Origin: Nocardia brasiliensis IFM 10847
Lineage (GTDB): Bacteria > Actinomycetota > Actinomycetes > Mycobacteriales > Mycobacteriaceae
Direction of reading: 5' to 3'
Length of the DNA: 64,000 bases
Assembly (NCBI RefSeq): GCF_000710915.1
Contig: NZ_BAUA01000175.1
Coordinates: 20,114-84,113 of the forward strand
Part shown: positions 1 to 9,242 of the stretch, one piece after another
Layout of the letters: each line of letters starts with the position of its first letter
Position numbering within the stretch: position 1 is the stretch's first letter
Notes under the pieces: model-generated
The model's database searches: none
Seen by the model: the letters and a program-made list of their open reading frames with translations, nothing else
Told to the model about the DNA's origin: nothing
Made by a program: the position numbers and the translations under genes

Positions 1-202
1 GGCCACTCTGAGCTGCAGCTTTGGCCTGTGCCGCGGGTCGCCGCGCCGAAAATTCGGGTGATTTGTGTCGGTGCCGACCGGAATACTTGTGCGCGGCCGA
101 TCAGTTCGAGCTACCGGTCCCGTCACAACCACTGTGGCACCGGAGCTCGAACATCCTCCGCCACTTGTCTTTGTCAATGTCCATGCTGCACCGGAGGTAT
201 CG

Positions 203-1675
203 ATGCCCGCCGCCCCATCCGTTTCTGTCTCGAAAGGACGGACGCCGCTGGTCATCCGGGTGCTGGTGCTCGCGACCTTCGTGGTGATCCTCAACGAGAC
301 CATCATGATCAACGCGATCCCGCGTCTGATGGCCGATCTGGATGTCACCGAGCGCGCCGCGCAGTGGGTGTCCACCGCGTTCATGCTCACGATGGCGGCC
401 GTCATCCCGACCACCGGCTGGTTCCTGCAGCGGGTCACCACCAGGCAGGCCTATGCCGTCGCGATGAGCGTGTTCCTCGCGGGCACGGCGCTCTCGGCCG
501 TGGCTCCGTCGTTCGCGGTGCTGCTGATCGGCCGGATCATTCAGGCCGGCGGCACCGCGGTGATGATGCCGCTGCTGATGACCACGCTGATGACCGTGGT
601 ACCCGAGCAGGACCGCGGCCGGGTGATGGGCAACGTCACCCTCGCGATCTCGGTGGCGCCCGCGATGGGTCCGGTGATCTCCGGGCTCGTGCTCCAGGTC
701 GGTTCGTGGCGTTGGCTTTTCGTGCTGGTGCTGCCGATCACCGGCGTGGTCACTTGGCTCGGTCTGCGCCAGCTGGAGAACGTCGGTGAACCGGAAGCCG
801 GCGCCATCGACTGGGCCAGCGTCGTGTTCGCCGCCCTCGGTTTCGGTGGCCTGGTGTACGGACTCAGCAAGTTCGAGGCGGACAACCTCGGCGAGCCCGC
901 GTTGATCGTGGCCGTCGGCGCGGCGCTCATCGCCACCTTCGTCTTCCGGCAGCTGCGGCTGCAGCGTAACGGCACCCCGCTGCTCGACCTGCGGGTGCTG
1001 CTGGCCGGTGCCTACACCAAGGCGCTGGTGCTGATGTCGGTCGCGTTCATGGCGATGCTCGGCTCGATGATCCTGCTGCCGCTGTACCTGCAGAACCTGC
1101 GTGGTCTGAGCCCGCTGGCGACCGGCCTGCTGGTGATGCCGGGCGGTCTGGCGATGGGTCTGCTCGGTCCGACGGTCGGCCGGCTGTTCGACCGCTTCGG
1201 CGGACGCTGGCTGGTGATCCCCGGCGCGATCGCGATCACCGTCGCACTGGCCGGGTTCACCCAGATCTCGATGTCGATGCCGTACTGGCAGCTGATCGCC
1301 CTGCACGTGCTGTTGATGGTGGCGCTGGCCGCGACCTTCACGCCGGTCTTCACCCTCGGGCTCGGCGCGCTGCCGCACAACCTGTACTCGCACGGCAGCT
1401 CGATGCTGGGCACCCTGCAGCAGGTGGCCGCGGCCTTCGGCACCGCGCTCGTGGTGACGATCATGTCGGCGCGCAGCAGCCAGCTGGTGGAGGACGGTGT
1501 CGAGATCGCCACCGCGCACCTCGACGGGATGCGGCTGGCGTTCCTCGTCTCCGCGGCCTTGTCCGTGATCGTGATCGTCATGGCGGTGCTGCTGCCCAGC
1601 CGCGCCGCCGACCACGTCGACCACTCCTCGGTCGACGACGCCGATCCCGCCGCCCCCGAATTGATCAAGGGCTGA
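203..1675 (+). CDS. MFS multidrug exporter, DHA2 (EmrB/QacA) family
   Basis: A 490-residue, very hydrophobic protein with about 14 membrane spans, acting as a proton-driven drug or lipid exporter in the plasma membrane. It has the loop 2-3 motif A region (GWFLQRVTTRQAY) and an antiporter motif C in span 5 (VAPAMGPVISG), both typical of DHA2 drug:H+ antiporters. The open frame extends upstream to 65, but the ATG at 203 has a GGAGG five bases before it and gives a normal N-terminus, so the longer start was rejected. The gene stands alone, and the 200 bases before it hold no regulator gene. The substrate cannot be told from sequence. Confidence 0.88.
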   Translation: MPAAPSVSVSKGRTPLVIRVLVLATFVVILNETIMINAIPRLMADLDVTERAAQWVSTAFMLTMAAVIPTTGWFLQRVTTRQAYAVAMSVFLAGTALSAVAPSFAVLLIGRIIQAGGTAVMMPLLMTTLMTVVPEQDRGRVMGNVTLAISVAPAMGPVISGLVLQVGSWRWLFVLVLPITGVVTWLGLRQLENVGEPEAGAIDWASVVFAALGFGGLVYGLSKFEADNLGEPALIVAVGAALIATFVFRQLRLQRNGTPLLDLRVLLAGAYTKALVLMSVAFMAMLGSMILLPLYLQNLRGLSPLATGLLVMPGGLAMGLLGPTVGRLFDRFGGRWLVIPGAIAITVALAGFTQISMSMPYWQLIALHVLLMVALAATFTPVFTLGLGALPHNLYSHGSSMLGTLQQVAAAFGTALVVTIMSARSSQLVEDGVEIATAHLDGMRLAFLVSAALSVIVIVMAVLLPSRAADHVDHSSVDDADPAAPELIKG

Positions 1676-1698
1676 ACGCGATTCGATAACTGAACACA

Positions 1699-1732
1699 GA
1701 CGACGCCCCCGGCTTCCGCCGGGGGCGTCGTC
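1699..1732. terminator. Bidirectional hairpin terminator
   Basis: A perfect 15-bp stem (1699-1713 with 1718-1732) closes on a TTCC tetraloop. It lies between the converging ends of the MFS gene and the hydrolase gene, so it can serve both strands. It has no clear U-tract, as is common in actinobacteria. Confidence 0.85.
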
Positions 1733-1741
1733 TTGTCGACC

Positions 1742-2530
1742 TCAGTGGACTGCAGGGCTCGGCTCGTCGAGGAAAGACGCGACAGTCTCGGCCATGGCAG
1801 CGGGCGCGTCGTCGTGCACCCAATGCCCGGCGCCGCCGAACTCGACCAGGCGAGCGCCGGGACGCCGGGCGACCATCGCCGCGGCGAGGTCCGCGGGCAG
1901 CATCGGACTGTGCTCACCGCGCAGGACCAGCGCCGGACAGGTCGAACCGAGCCAGTCGGCCCACCAGTCCCCGACACCGCCCTCTTGTACGGCCATCATG
2001 TCGGTCCAGTCGAAAAGCCAGTGCCAGCGGCCGTCCTCGGAAGCGGCCGCGCTCTGCATGAAGTAGCCGGGATCGGAGATGCCACGCGCGCGAAGCGCCT
2101 CGGCCAGTTCCGATTTCGATGCCGCGGCCGCAGGCCAGCCCCGCACGTCGAGGACGGGATGCTCGACCTCCGGTCGCCGCATCACCGGACCCACGTCCTC
2201 TACGATCAAGCGCGACACCAATTCGGGATGGCGTGCGGCCAGCTGATAGGCCGTGATACCACCGCGTGAATGACCCAGCACCGCAATCGGACCCGGGGCC
2301 AGCCGCTGGAGCAATTCCGCCACGTCGGCCACGAAGTCCGCGCAGGTGTAGCTGTCGGCTCGGTCGCTGTGGCCGTGGCCGCGAAGGTCGGGCGCGATCA
2401 CCCTGGCGCGCCCGGACAGGTCCGCGGCCAGGCGGGTGAAGATGGTTGCGCGCCCGAAGCTGCCGTGCAGCGCGAGCAGCGGCATCCCGGCACCACCGAA
2501 ATCGGTATAGGACAAACGCATGCCAGCCAT
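1742..2530 (-). CDS. Alpha/beta-fold hydrolase
   Basis: A 262-residue cytosolic serine hydrolase. The nucleophile elbow GHSRGG puts the catalytic Ser at residue 88, the oxyanion region is LHGSFG (21-26), and the catalytic His lies in GAGHWVHDD near the C-terminus. The usual acid position after strand 6 reads LVLRGEHS, so a Glu may replace the common Asp. Such proteins cleave esters, lactones or C-C bonds, and the substrate is unknown. It is a single gene, convergent with the exporter and divergent from the acyltransferase at 2625. Confidence 0.85.
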   Translation of the reverse strand: MAGMRLSYTDFGGAGMPLLALHGSFGRATIFTRLAADLSGRARVIAPDLRGHGHSDRADSYTCADFVADVAELLQRLAPGPIAVLGHSRGGITAYQLAARHPELVSRLIVEDVGPVMRRPEVEHPVLDVRGWPAAAASKSELAEALRARGISDPGYFMQSAAASEDGRWHWLFDWTDMMAVQEGGVGDWWADWLGSTCPALVLRGEHSPMLPADLAAAMVARRPGARLVEFGGAGHWVHDDAPAAMAETVASFLDEPSPAVH

Positions 2531-2624
2531 CTTCGCAAGGCAGGCAAACGATTATCGGTGGGCTGGGCTTGTCGGTGGTCCTCGGTAGGCTGGGATGAGG
2601 CCGGCGAGGAGTGTGGGGGAACAG

Positions 2625-3287
2625 ATGGACAGTGCACGGCGGCGGCCGAAGGGACTGGGTAAGCGCGCGTGGGTGACCACGAAGCTGGTACGCCGGGTGT
2701 TACGTGGCTTGGCCTGGTCGCGGTTCGTGCGCGTGACGGTGCTCGGCCGCGAGTCGATACCGACGTCCGGTCCGGTGATCGTGGCGAGCAACCACATCTC
2801 GATGCTGGACGCGGTGTTCTTGTGGGGCGCGCTGCGCCGCCGGGCAATCGCGATCGCCATGGCGGAGCTGTGGTCGTGGCCGGTGGTCGGCTGGCTGGTG
2901 CGCCGCCTGGGTCATATTCCGGTACTACGGCGCGACAGCGAATCCGGGCAGGCCGCGCTGTCGCAGGCCGAGCAGATTCTCCGGCACGGTGGCGTGCTGC
3001 TCATCTATCCGGAAGGACGGCTGGTCGCGCCCGGCGAGCACGAACCCTACAAGCCGGGCGTGGCAAAACTTGCGCTGGCGACCGGTGTTCCGATCATTCC
3101 GGTCGGCACCACCGGCACCGACCGGGTGTTGCCGATGCGGCGCACGCGCGGCGACGGCCCGGCCTTCGACCGCCACCAGCAGGTGACCATCCATTTCGGC
3201 GCCCCGATCGACCCGGCGGATTTCGACGATCCCGACAAGCTGCTCGACCAACTGCGGCAGCGGATCGAAGAACTCCGCGCGGACTGA
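2625..3287 (+). CDS. 1-acyl-sn-glycerol-3-phosphate acyltransferase (PlsC family)
   Basis: A 220-residue lysophosphatidic-acid-type acyltransferase that would transfer an acyl group to the sn-2 position of a glycerophosphate at the inner membrane face. The HX4D catalytic motif is visible as NHISMLD and the glycerol-phosphate motif as YPEGR. PVVGWL and PIIPVG are further PlsC blocks. The frame is open from 2595, but the ATG at 2625 follows GGGGGA by four bases and is preferred. It stands alone between an oppositely oriented hydrolase and a DUF1801 gene. Confidence 0.88.
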   Translation: MDSARRRPKGLGKRAWVTTKLVRRVLRGLAWSRFVRVTVLGRESIPTSGPVIVASNHISMLDAVFLWGALRRRAIAIAMAELWSWPVVGWLVRRLGHIPVLRRDSESGQAALSQAEQILRHGGVLLIYPEGRLVAPGEHEPYKPGVAKLALATGVPIIPVGTTGTDRVLPMRRTRGDGPAFDRHQQVTIHFGAPIDPADFDDPDKLLDQLRQRIEELRAD

Positions 3288-3306
3288 TCGACCACGTGCC
3301 TAGGGC

Positions 3307-3777
3307 CTAGCTGACGGCCTTGCGCACGAGCGCGCCGAGAGTAGCCTCGTCCTCGGCGGTCAGCTCGGTGATCGCGAACGAACTCGCCCACATGGTGCCC
3401 TGGTCGAGGTGCGCCGGATCGCTGAACGCGAAGGTCGAGTAGCGGGTCTTGAACTTCGCCGCGGGCTGGAAGTGGCAGACGATCTTGCCGTCCGCGGCGT
3501 ACGCGGGCATGCCGTACCAGAGCCGCGGCGTGAGCGCCGGCGCGTTGGCCTTGACGAGCGCGTGCACTCGTTCGGCGGTCGCCCGGTCCGCGTCCGACAT
3601 CTCCGCGATCTTGGCGAGCACTTCGGCTTCGCCGTCCGCCTTGGCTCCGCGAGAGGTGCGCCGGGCAGCCGACTTCAGCTCCTTGGCGCGCTGCTTCATC
3701 GCGTCGCGTTCCTCGGCGGTGAAACCCTCGTAGGACTTGGTGGCGGTGCCGGTGACCTGGGCGGTGGTGGTGCTCAT
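3307..3777 (-). CDS. DUF1801 / YdhG-like protein
   Basis: A 156-residue small soluble protein. Its C-terminal half (LTPRLWYGMPAYAADGKIVCHFQPAAKFKTRYSTFAF) has the DUF1801 (YdhG, frataxin-like fold) pattern, and a charged Lys/Arg-rich N-terminal segment precedes it. The start at 3777 is set by AGGAGG seven bases upstream; the frame runs further but lacks such a site. Members have been linked to iron handling and stress, but the role here is not known. It is a single gene just downstream of, and opposite to, plsC. Confidence 0.7.
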   Translation of the reverse strand: MSTTTAQVTGTATKSYEGFTAEERDAMKQRAKELKSAARRTSRGAKADGEAEVLAKIAEMSDADRATAERVHALVKANAPALTPRLWYGMPAYAADGKIVCHFQPAAKFKTRYSTFAFSDPAHLDQGTMWASSFAITELTAEDEATLGALVRKAVS

Positions 3778-3885
3778 CGGATGTCCTCCTGATCGGTGCT
3801 GCGTTGCTTCCAATGCTATGAAGCAGGCACCGGGCAATGCTTCTCGAAAACTGATCAGTGGCAGCGCATCCGATGAGCAGCCGGT

Positions 3886-5823
3886 TCACCCGCGTTCGTA
3901 GACGCTCGCGTCGTCGAGCATCGCGGCGCGCAGCATCGACTCCGGCACGCCCAGGCCTTCGATGAGGGTCAGCGCGTCGGGCCGCAGCCGGTCGACGAGT
4001 TCGTTGACCCCGCGGCGCACGCCCTTGGCCCGCTCGACGGACATGAAGCGATGCATGATGTACCAGGCGGAGTTCTCCTCCAGCGTCGAGTACACGAAGA
4101 GGTCGCACACCGTTTCGGCGAGGGCGCGCGCGTCGGGATCGTGGATGTCCTCGATGCCTTCGATGAACGCTTCCAGGACGAGCCGATCGATGTGCGCGGT
4201 GCCCGCCGTGAGGATGTGGTCCTGCGCGTTGTTGAAGGCCTCGAACGGGCTGGTGTCCTCGGCGCGGGCGCGCAGGCGGTGACCGGCGGTGCGCACCAGG
4301 TAGTCCTCGCGGTCGGCGAAGAGTTGCAGTTGCACCGCGCGGCGGGACAGGTCGCCGTCGTCGACCGTATCGTCGGAGCCGTCGCGCAGGGTCTGGATCA
4401 GCTGACGCACGCCCGAGCGCTTGCGCACCTCGTCGCGCGCCATGGTGGCGGCGAATTTGACCCAGCCGAGCGCGTCGAGGTCGCGGATCTCGTCGGAGTA
4501 CGCGGTGAGCAGTTCCTTGGCGACCAGCTGGGTGAGCACCACGTTATCGCCTTCGAAGGTGGTGAACACGTCGGTGTCGGCCTTCAGGGTGACGAGCCGG
4601 TTCTCGGTCAAATAGCCTGCGCCGCCGCAGGCTTCGCGGCATTCCTGGATGGCCCGGGTGGCGTGCCTGGTCTGCGCGACCTTGAGGCCCGCGGCGCGCT
4701 TCTCCAGCGCGCGCTGCGAGCTGGGGTTGAGGTCCTGCCCGGTCTGCACCAGGTGCATGCGGCGGACGAGGTCGTTCTGCGCGAAGGCGAGCGCGTAGGA
4801 CTTGGCGACCAGCGGCAGCAACCGGCGCTGATGGCTGCGGTAATCCAGCAGCACGGTTTCCTGTCCGCTGTCCGGATCGGAGAACTGCCTGCGCTTTTCG
4901 GCGTAGCGCACGGCGATGCTCAGCCCCACCCGCGCACCGGCCGCGGCGGCGCCGCCCACACTGACCCGCCCGCGCACCAGCGTGCCGAGCGTGGTGAAGA
5001 AGCGGCGGCTCGGGTTCTCGATCTCGGAGCTGTAGGTGCCGTCCGGTGCGACGTCGGCGTAGCGGTTGAGCAGGTTCTCGCGCGGCACCCGCACGTGGTC
5101 GAACACGATGCGGCCGTTGTCGACACCGGGCAGCCCGCCCTTGAGGCCATCGTCGAAGGTGGTCACGCCGGGCAGGTCCGCGCCCGCCTCGTCCCGGATC
5201 GGCACCAGCAGACAGTGCACGCCCTGGTTCTTGCCCTGGGTGACGAGCTGCGCGAAAACCGCTGCCATCCTTGCGTGTTCGGCCGCGCCGCCGATGTAGT
5301 CCTTCCGCGCCGACGGGGTGGGCGAGTGCACCACGAACTCTTGGGTCTCGGGGTCGTAGGTCGCGGTGGTCTCGAGATTGGCGACGTCGCTGCCGTGCCC
5401 GGATTCGGTCATCGCGAAGCAGCCGAGCAGGTCCAGCGAGAGCAGTCGCTTGATGTACTCGCGGTGGCGCTCGGTGCCGAGGTTCTCCACCGCGCCGCCG
5501 AACAAGCCCCACTGCACACCGGCTTTCACCCATAGCGACAGATCCGCGTAGGCGAGCATCTCGAGTCCGGTGACCGCGGCGCCCGGCTCACTGGTGCCGC
5601 CGTTCTCCCGGCGGAAGCCGCGCTCGGCGTAGCCCATCGTCGCGATGGCCCGCATCTGCTCGAGCACCCGAGCCCGCGCGGCCTTGTAGTCGAGGTAGGA
5701 ATCTCCGGCGAACTTGTCGTCCGCGAGCTGGACGCGAGCCTGCTCCCGGATCTCGCCCCACGGTCCGTCGAGCGCTGCGCGTAGGTGATCTGCGGTCGTT
5801 GCGGTGCCGGTGCCGGTAGTCAT
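3886..5823 (-). CDS. Acyl-CoA dehydrogenase / oxidase-like flavoprotein (FadE)
   Basis: A 645-residue protein of the acyl-CoA oxidase branch of the acyl-CoA dehydrogenase superfamily, expected to introduce the 2,3 double bond of an acyl-CoA using FAD. The FAD loop is TESGHGSDVANLETTA (139-154). The CGGAGY segment (399-404) and the catalytic-base motif TTFEGDNVVL, with Glu424, are intact. The family's C-terminal extension is present. The ATG at 5823 has no Shine-Dalgarno sequence and may be near-leaderless. It is divergent from a TetR gene, with a tandem operator between them, so it is probably one of that repressor's targets. Confidence 0.87.
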   Translation of the reverse strand: MTTGTGTATTADHLRAALDGPWGEIREQARVQLADDKFAGDSYLDYKAARARVLEQMRAIATMGYAERGFRRENGGTSEPGAAVTGLEMLAYADLSLWVKAGVQWGLFGGAVENLGTERHREYIKRLLSLDLLGCFAMTESGHGSDVANLETTATYDPETQEFVVHSPTPSARKDYIGGAAEHARMAAVFAQLVTQGKNQGVHCLLVPIRDEAGADLPGVTTFDDGLKGGLPGVDNGRIVFDHVRVPRENLLNRYADVAPDGTYSSEIENPSRRFFTTLGTLVRGRVSVGGAAAAGARVGLSIAVRYAEKRRQFSDPDSGQETVLLDYRSHQRRLLPLVAKSYALAFAQNDLVRRMHLVQTGQDLNPSSQRALEKRAAGLKVAQTRHATRAIQECREACGGAGYLTENRLVTLKADTDVFTTFEGDNVVLTQLVAKELLTAYSDEIRDLDALGWVKFAATMARDEVRKRSGVRQLIQTLRDGSDDTVDDGDLSRRAVQLQLFADREDYLVRTAGHRLRARAEDTSPFEAFNNAQDHILTAGTAHIDRLVLEAFIEGIEDIHDPDARALAETVCDLFVYSTLEENSAWYIMHRFMSVERAKGVRRGVNELVDRLRPDALTLIEGLGVPESMLRAAMLDDASVYERG

Positions 5824-5900
5824 AACTCGACAGTAGCCCGATGTGAGCCGGGCAAACCGTGACTGTTGACACGACATTCCGGGCAGGCTCTTGTGGTGGG

Positions 5901-5936
5901 TTGAACACGTGTTTAGTATATTGAACATGTGTTTAG
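5901..5936. promoter_or_regulatory. Tandem TetR-type operator overlapping the repressor start codon
   Basis: Two 16-base copies of TTGAACAYGTGTTTAG start at 5901 and 5921, differing at one base. The first contains the perfect palindrome AACACGTGTT. The second runs through the GTG start codon of the TetR gene at 5929. A possible promoter for that gene is TTGTGG (5891-5896), 17 bases, TAGTAT (5914-5919), which would give an almost leaderless message. Binding here could shut both this gene and the divergent fadE. Confidence 0.6.
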
Positions 5937-6582
5937 CGAACAGCCCCTACCGCAAGGACCCGCCTCGGATCTGACCACCGCGGCCCGAATACGCGACGCC
6001 GCGATCGAGGTCTTCGGCGACCAGGGCTTCCAGGTCGGGGTGCGGGCCATCGCCAAGGCGGCGGGCGTGTCACCGGGACTGGTGAACCACCACTTCGGCT
6101 CGAAGGACGGCCTGCGCGCCGCGTGTGACGCGCGCGTGCAGCAGCTGATCCGCGACAAGAAGGTCCAGACGATCACCGCGGGCAGCGTCGCGAAGGGCAT
6201 GCTCGCCGCCCTCGCCGAGATCGAGGAGTACGCACCGCTGGTCGCCTACATGGTCCGCAGTCTGCAAGCCGGGGGCCCCATGGCGAGATCGCTCTTCGAG
6301 CACATGGTCGAGGACGCCGAGGGTTATATCCAGCAGGGCGTCGAGGCGGGCGCGATCAAGCCGAGCCGCGATCCCGCTGCGCGGGCCAGATATCTGATGA
6401 CGCTCAATGTCGGCGCGACGCTGCTCTGGATGCAGATGCATCACGAGCCCGGCGAAAAGCTCGATTTCCGTAAGGCCATTCGTGAGCTGACCGAAGAGCT
6501 CACCCCTCCGGCCCTGGAGTTCTACACCCAGGGCATTCTCACCGACCCCACGCTTTTGGACACCTTCACCAAGGAGTATTGA
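5929..6582 (+). CDS. TetR-family repressor of the ABC exporter operon
   Basis: A 217-residue TetR regulator with an N-terminal helix-turn-helix (VRAIAKAAGVSPGLVNHHFGSKDGLR, about 37-62) and a helical ligand domain ending TDPTLLDTFTKEY. The GTG at 5929 is the only sensible start, because an in-frame stop lies 15 bases upstream and later starts lose the DNA-binding domain. Its TGA overlaps the ATG of the ABC ATPase by one base. Gene order and sizes match M. tuberculosis Rv1219c-Rv1218c-Rv1217c, where the TetR protein represses a drug exporter. This is probably the orthologous system. Confidence 0.88.
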   Translation: MFSEQPLPQGPASDLTTAARIRDAAIEVFGDQGFQVGVRAIAKAAGVSPGLVNHHFGSKDGLRAACDARVQQLIRDKKVQTITAGSVAKGMLAALAEIEEYAPLVAYMVRSLQAGGPMARSLFEHMVEDAEGYIQQGVEAGAIKPSRDPAARARYLMTLNVGATLLWMQMHHEPGEKLDFRKAIRELTEELTPPALEFYTQGILTDPTLLDTFTKEY

Positions 6583-7517
6583 TGTCCGAGGTCATTCAAA
6601 TCGCCGATCTCCGTAAGACGTTCGGCCATGTAGCCGCGCTCGACGGCCTGGATCTCACCGTCGCAGCAGGGGAGATCCACGGCTTCCTCGGCCCGAACGG
6701 CGCGGGTAAGTCGACCACCATCCGGGTGCTGCTCGGTATCCTGCGCGCCACCGCCGGACGAGCCGAGCTGCTCGGCCGCGACCCGTGGGCCGATGCGGTC
6801 GCCTTGCACCACGAACTCGCTTATGTGCCAGGCGATGTCACGCTCTGGCCGTCGCTGTCCGGTGGTGAGACCATCGACCTGCTCGCCCGCATGCGCGGCG
6901 GTATCAACGCCGAACGCCGCGAGGAGCTGATCCAGCGCTTCGACCTGGACCCCCGCAAGAAGGCGCGCACCTACTCCAAGGGCAACCGGCAGAAGGTCGC
7001 GCTGATCTCGGCGCTCGCTTCGGACGTGCGCTTGTTGCTGCTGGACGAACCGACCTCGGGCCTGGATCCGTTGATGGAACAGGTCTTTCGCGAATGCGTA
7101 CAGGAGGCCAAGGATCGCGGTACCACGGTGCTGCTGTCCAGTCACATTCTCTCCGAGGTCGAAGTGCTCTGCGACCGGGTGACCATCATCCGTGCGGGAC
7201 GGACCGTGGAAAGCGGCACGCTCTCGCAGATGCGGCACCTGTCGCGTACCTCGATCACGGCCGAATTGGTCGGTGACCCTGGTGATCTCGGTCGGCTGCC
7301 CGGCGTCGGCGACATCCAATGGGACGGAAAGACCTTGCGCTGCCAGGTCGACGGTGAACATCTCGGCGAACTGATCCGGGTGCTGGGCGATACCGGCGTG
7401 CGCAGCCTGACCAGCGCTCCGCCGACTCTGGAGGAATTGTTCCTGCGGCACTATCACGTCGGCGCCGACGACTCGGCCGCCGCCGCGGCGCAGAGCGGGG
7501 AGAAGGTACGGGCATGA
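6582..7517 (+). CDS. ABC exporter ATP-binding protein (Rv1218c-like)
   Basis: A 311-residue nucleotide-binding subunit, the same length as Rv1218c. Walker A is GPNGAGKST (37-45), the signature is the variant YSKGNRQKV (131-139) in place of LSGGQ, Walker B is LLLLDEP (151-157), and the switch His is 188 in LLSSH. The ATG at 6582 overlaps the TetR stop (TGATG) and AAGGAG lies upstream; the TTG at 6579 is less likely. It is coupled by ATGA to the permease. It would power export of hydrophobic drugs or antibiotics. Confidence 0.9.
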   Translation: MSEVIQIADLRKTFGHVAALDGLDLTVAAGEIHGFLGPNGAGKSTTIRVLLGILRATAGRAELLGRDPWADAVALHHELAYVPGDVTLWPSLSGGETIDLLARMRGGINAERREELIQRFDLDPRKKARTYSKGNRQKVALISALASDVRLLLLDEPTSGLDPLMEQVFRECVQEAKDRGTTVLLSSHILSEVEVLCDRVTIIRAGRTVESGTLSQMRHLSRTSITAELVGDPGDLGRLPGVGDIQWDGKTLRCQVDGEHLGELIRVLGDTGVRSLTSAPPTLEELFLRHYHVGADDSAAAAAQSGEKVRA

Positions 7518-9148
7518 CGACCGTTGCCGTGGGCAGGCACCACGCCGCCCCCGCCGCGCGTGGCTCGGCCGACTTCACCGGCACCGGCCAATTGCTGCGC
7601 CTGTACCTGCGCCGTGATCGAATCGTGTTGCCGCTGTGGGTGATCGCGTTCGGCATGCTGCCCGCGTTCTATGTCTCGGCGACCAAGGGCGTCTACTCCT
7701 CGCCCGCCGACCTGGCGAACTACGCGAAGACGATCACCGACAGCCCCGCGCTGATCGCCATGTACGGGCCGGTGTTCAGCACGGAGCCCGGCTCGATGTA
7801 CCTGTGGAAGGCCGGGCCGTTCTTCGCGATGATCGCGATCGCCACCATCCTCACCGTCATCCGGCACACCCGGGTGGAAGAGGAAACCGGACGGGCCGAG
7901 CTGGTGGGGGCGACCAGCATCGGGCGCTACGCCGGTCTCTCCGCCGCGCTGGTGCTGACCACCGCGGGTTGCGTGCTCGTCGGAATCATCGCTGCCGCAA
8001 TGCTGTACAGCAACGATCTGCCGATTGCGGGCTCGGTGGCCTACGCGGCCACGCTGGCCGGCTCCGGGCTCGCCTGGGCCGGAGTGGCCGCCGCGGCCGC
8101 GCAGGTGAGTACCAGCTCGCGGATCGCCCGGGGGATCGCGCTCGGCGCGCTGGCCGCGGCGTACGCGCTGCGCGCCATCGGTGACGCCGGAAACGGTGTG
8201 CTGTCCTGGTTTTCGCCGCTGGGGTGGTGCATCCAGATGCGCGCGTTCGCACAGGAACGCTGGTGGGTCCTCATTCCGCTGCTGCTGGTCGCGGTGCTCA
8301 CCGTGGCGGCCGCCTATCTACTGCTGAGTCGCCGCGATACCGGCTCGGGTCTGGTCGCGGAGCGGCCCGGGCCGCCGAGCGCCGCACCGTCGCTGGCCGG
8401 CCCGCTCGGCCTGGCCTGGCGGCTGCAACGCGGGTCCATGGTGTTCTGGGCCGTCGGGTTCCTGCTGTACGGGTTGCTGATGGGCGGCGCGATCAAGAGC
8501 GTCGGGGACATGCTCGGCGACAACGACACCGTGCACGACGCCATCACCCGGATGGGCGGTTCGACCATGCTGCAGGATTCGTTCGTCACGCTGGCACTCA
8601 CGTTGCTCGCGGCCGGCGCCGCCGCCTACTCGCTCTCGGCCACGCTGCGGCTGCACGACGAGGAGTCCAGTCAGCGGATCGAAGCGACCCTCGCAGGTGC
8701 GGTGGGCCGCGAGCGATACGCGTTGAGCCACATCGCTTTCGCGCTGCTCGGTCCGGTGCTGCTGCTGTCCGTCGCCGGTCTCGCGATCGGGGTGGTGTAC
8801 GGGGCGACGGACGGTGATCTGATCGGCAAGGTGGCCGATACGTTGGGTGCGGCGCTGGTCCAGGTGCCCGCGGTCTGGGTGTTCACCGGCATCGCCGTGG
8901 CGCTGTACGGCTTCGCGCCGCGCTTCACTCCGGTGGCCTGGGGTGTGCTCAGCGTCTTGGTCGTCATCTTCTTCGTCGGTTCACTCGACGGGTTGCCGCA
9001 GTGGGTGGTGGATCTGGTGCCGTTCGTCCATCCGCCGAAGCTGCCCGGTGCGCCATTCGAGATCGCGCCGGTGCTGTGGCTGCTGGGCGTCGCCGCCGTG
9101 CTGCTCGCGGCGGGCCTGATCGCCTTCCGCCGCCGCGACCTGCGCTGA
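7514..9148 (+). CDS. ABC exporter permease (Rv1217c-like)
   Basis: A 544-residue polytopic membrane protein with about 12 spans in two similar halves, the layout of single-chain ABC-2 type exporters annotated for polyketide-antibiotic export. Its start overlaps the ATPase stop by four bases (ATGA), so the two subunits are translationally coupled. Length and partner genes fit Rv1217c. The third gene of a tetR-ATPase-permease operon, it is followed by a strong palindrome that probably ends the transcript. Confidence 0.88.
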   Translation: MTTVAVGRHHAAPAARGSADFTGTGQLLRLYLRRDRIVLPLWVIAFGMLPAFYVSATKGVYSSPADLANYAKTITDSPALIAMYGPVFSTEPGSMYLWKAGPFFAMIAIATILTVIRHTRVEEETGRAELVGATSIGRYAGLSAALVLTTAGCVLVGIIAAAMLYSNDLPIAGSVAYAATLAGSGLAWAGVAAAAAQVSTSSRIARGIALGALAAAYALRAIGDAGNGVLSWFSPLGWCIQMRAFAQERWWVLIPLLLVAVLTVAAAYLLLSRRDTGSGLVAERPGPPSAAPSLAGPLGLAWRLQRGSMVFWAVGFLLYGLLMGGAIKSVGDMLGDNDTVHDAITRMGGSTMLQDSFVTLALTLLAAGAAAYSLSATLRLHDEESSQRIEATLAGAVGRERYALSHIAFALLGPVLLLSVAGLAIGVVYGATDGDLIGKVADTLGAALVQVPAVWVFTGIAVALYGFAPRFTPVAWGVLSVLVVIFFVGSLDGLPQWVVDLVPFVHPPKLPGAPFEIAPVLWLLGVAAVLLAAGLIAFRRRDLR

Positions 9149-9156
9149 ACCGGTGT

Positions 9157-9178
9157 GCCCGGCCCGCGCGGGCCGGGC
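9157..9178 (+). terminator. Hairpin terminator after the ABC operon
   Basis: A perfect 22-bp GC palindrome whose arms are GCCCGGCCCGC and its complement, nine bases after the permease stop. It can fold as a 9-bp stem with a GCGC loop. There is no U-tract. Confidence 0.6.
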
Positions 9179-9242
9179 ATCCCCACCCGAGCGCCCCGAA
9201 GAAGTGGTGCGGCTGATCAGGGGGCGTGCACCGTTCGGGCTC

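Noticed and set aside
101..1624. A 507-codon minus-strand frame
   Set aside because: Lies opposite the MFS gene, is rich in His, Arg and Gln and has no membrane or domain pattern.
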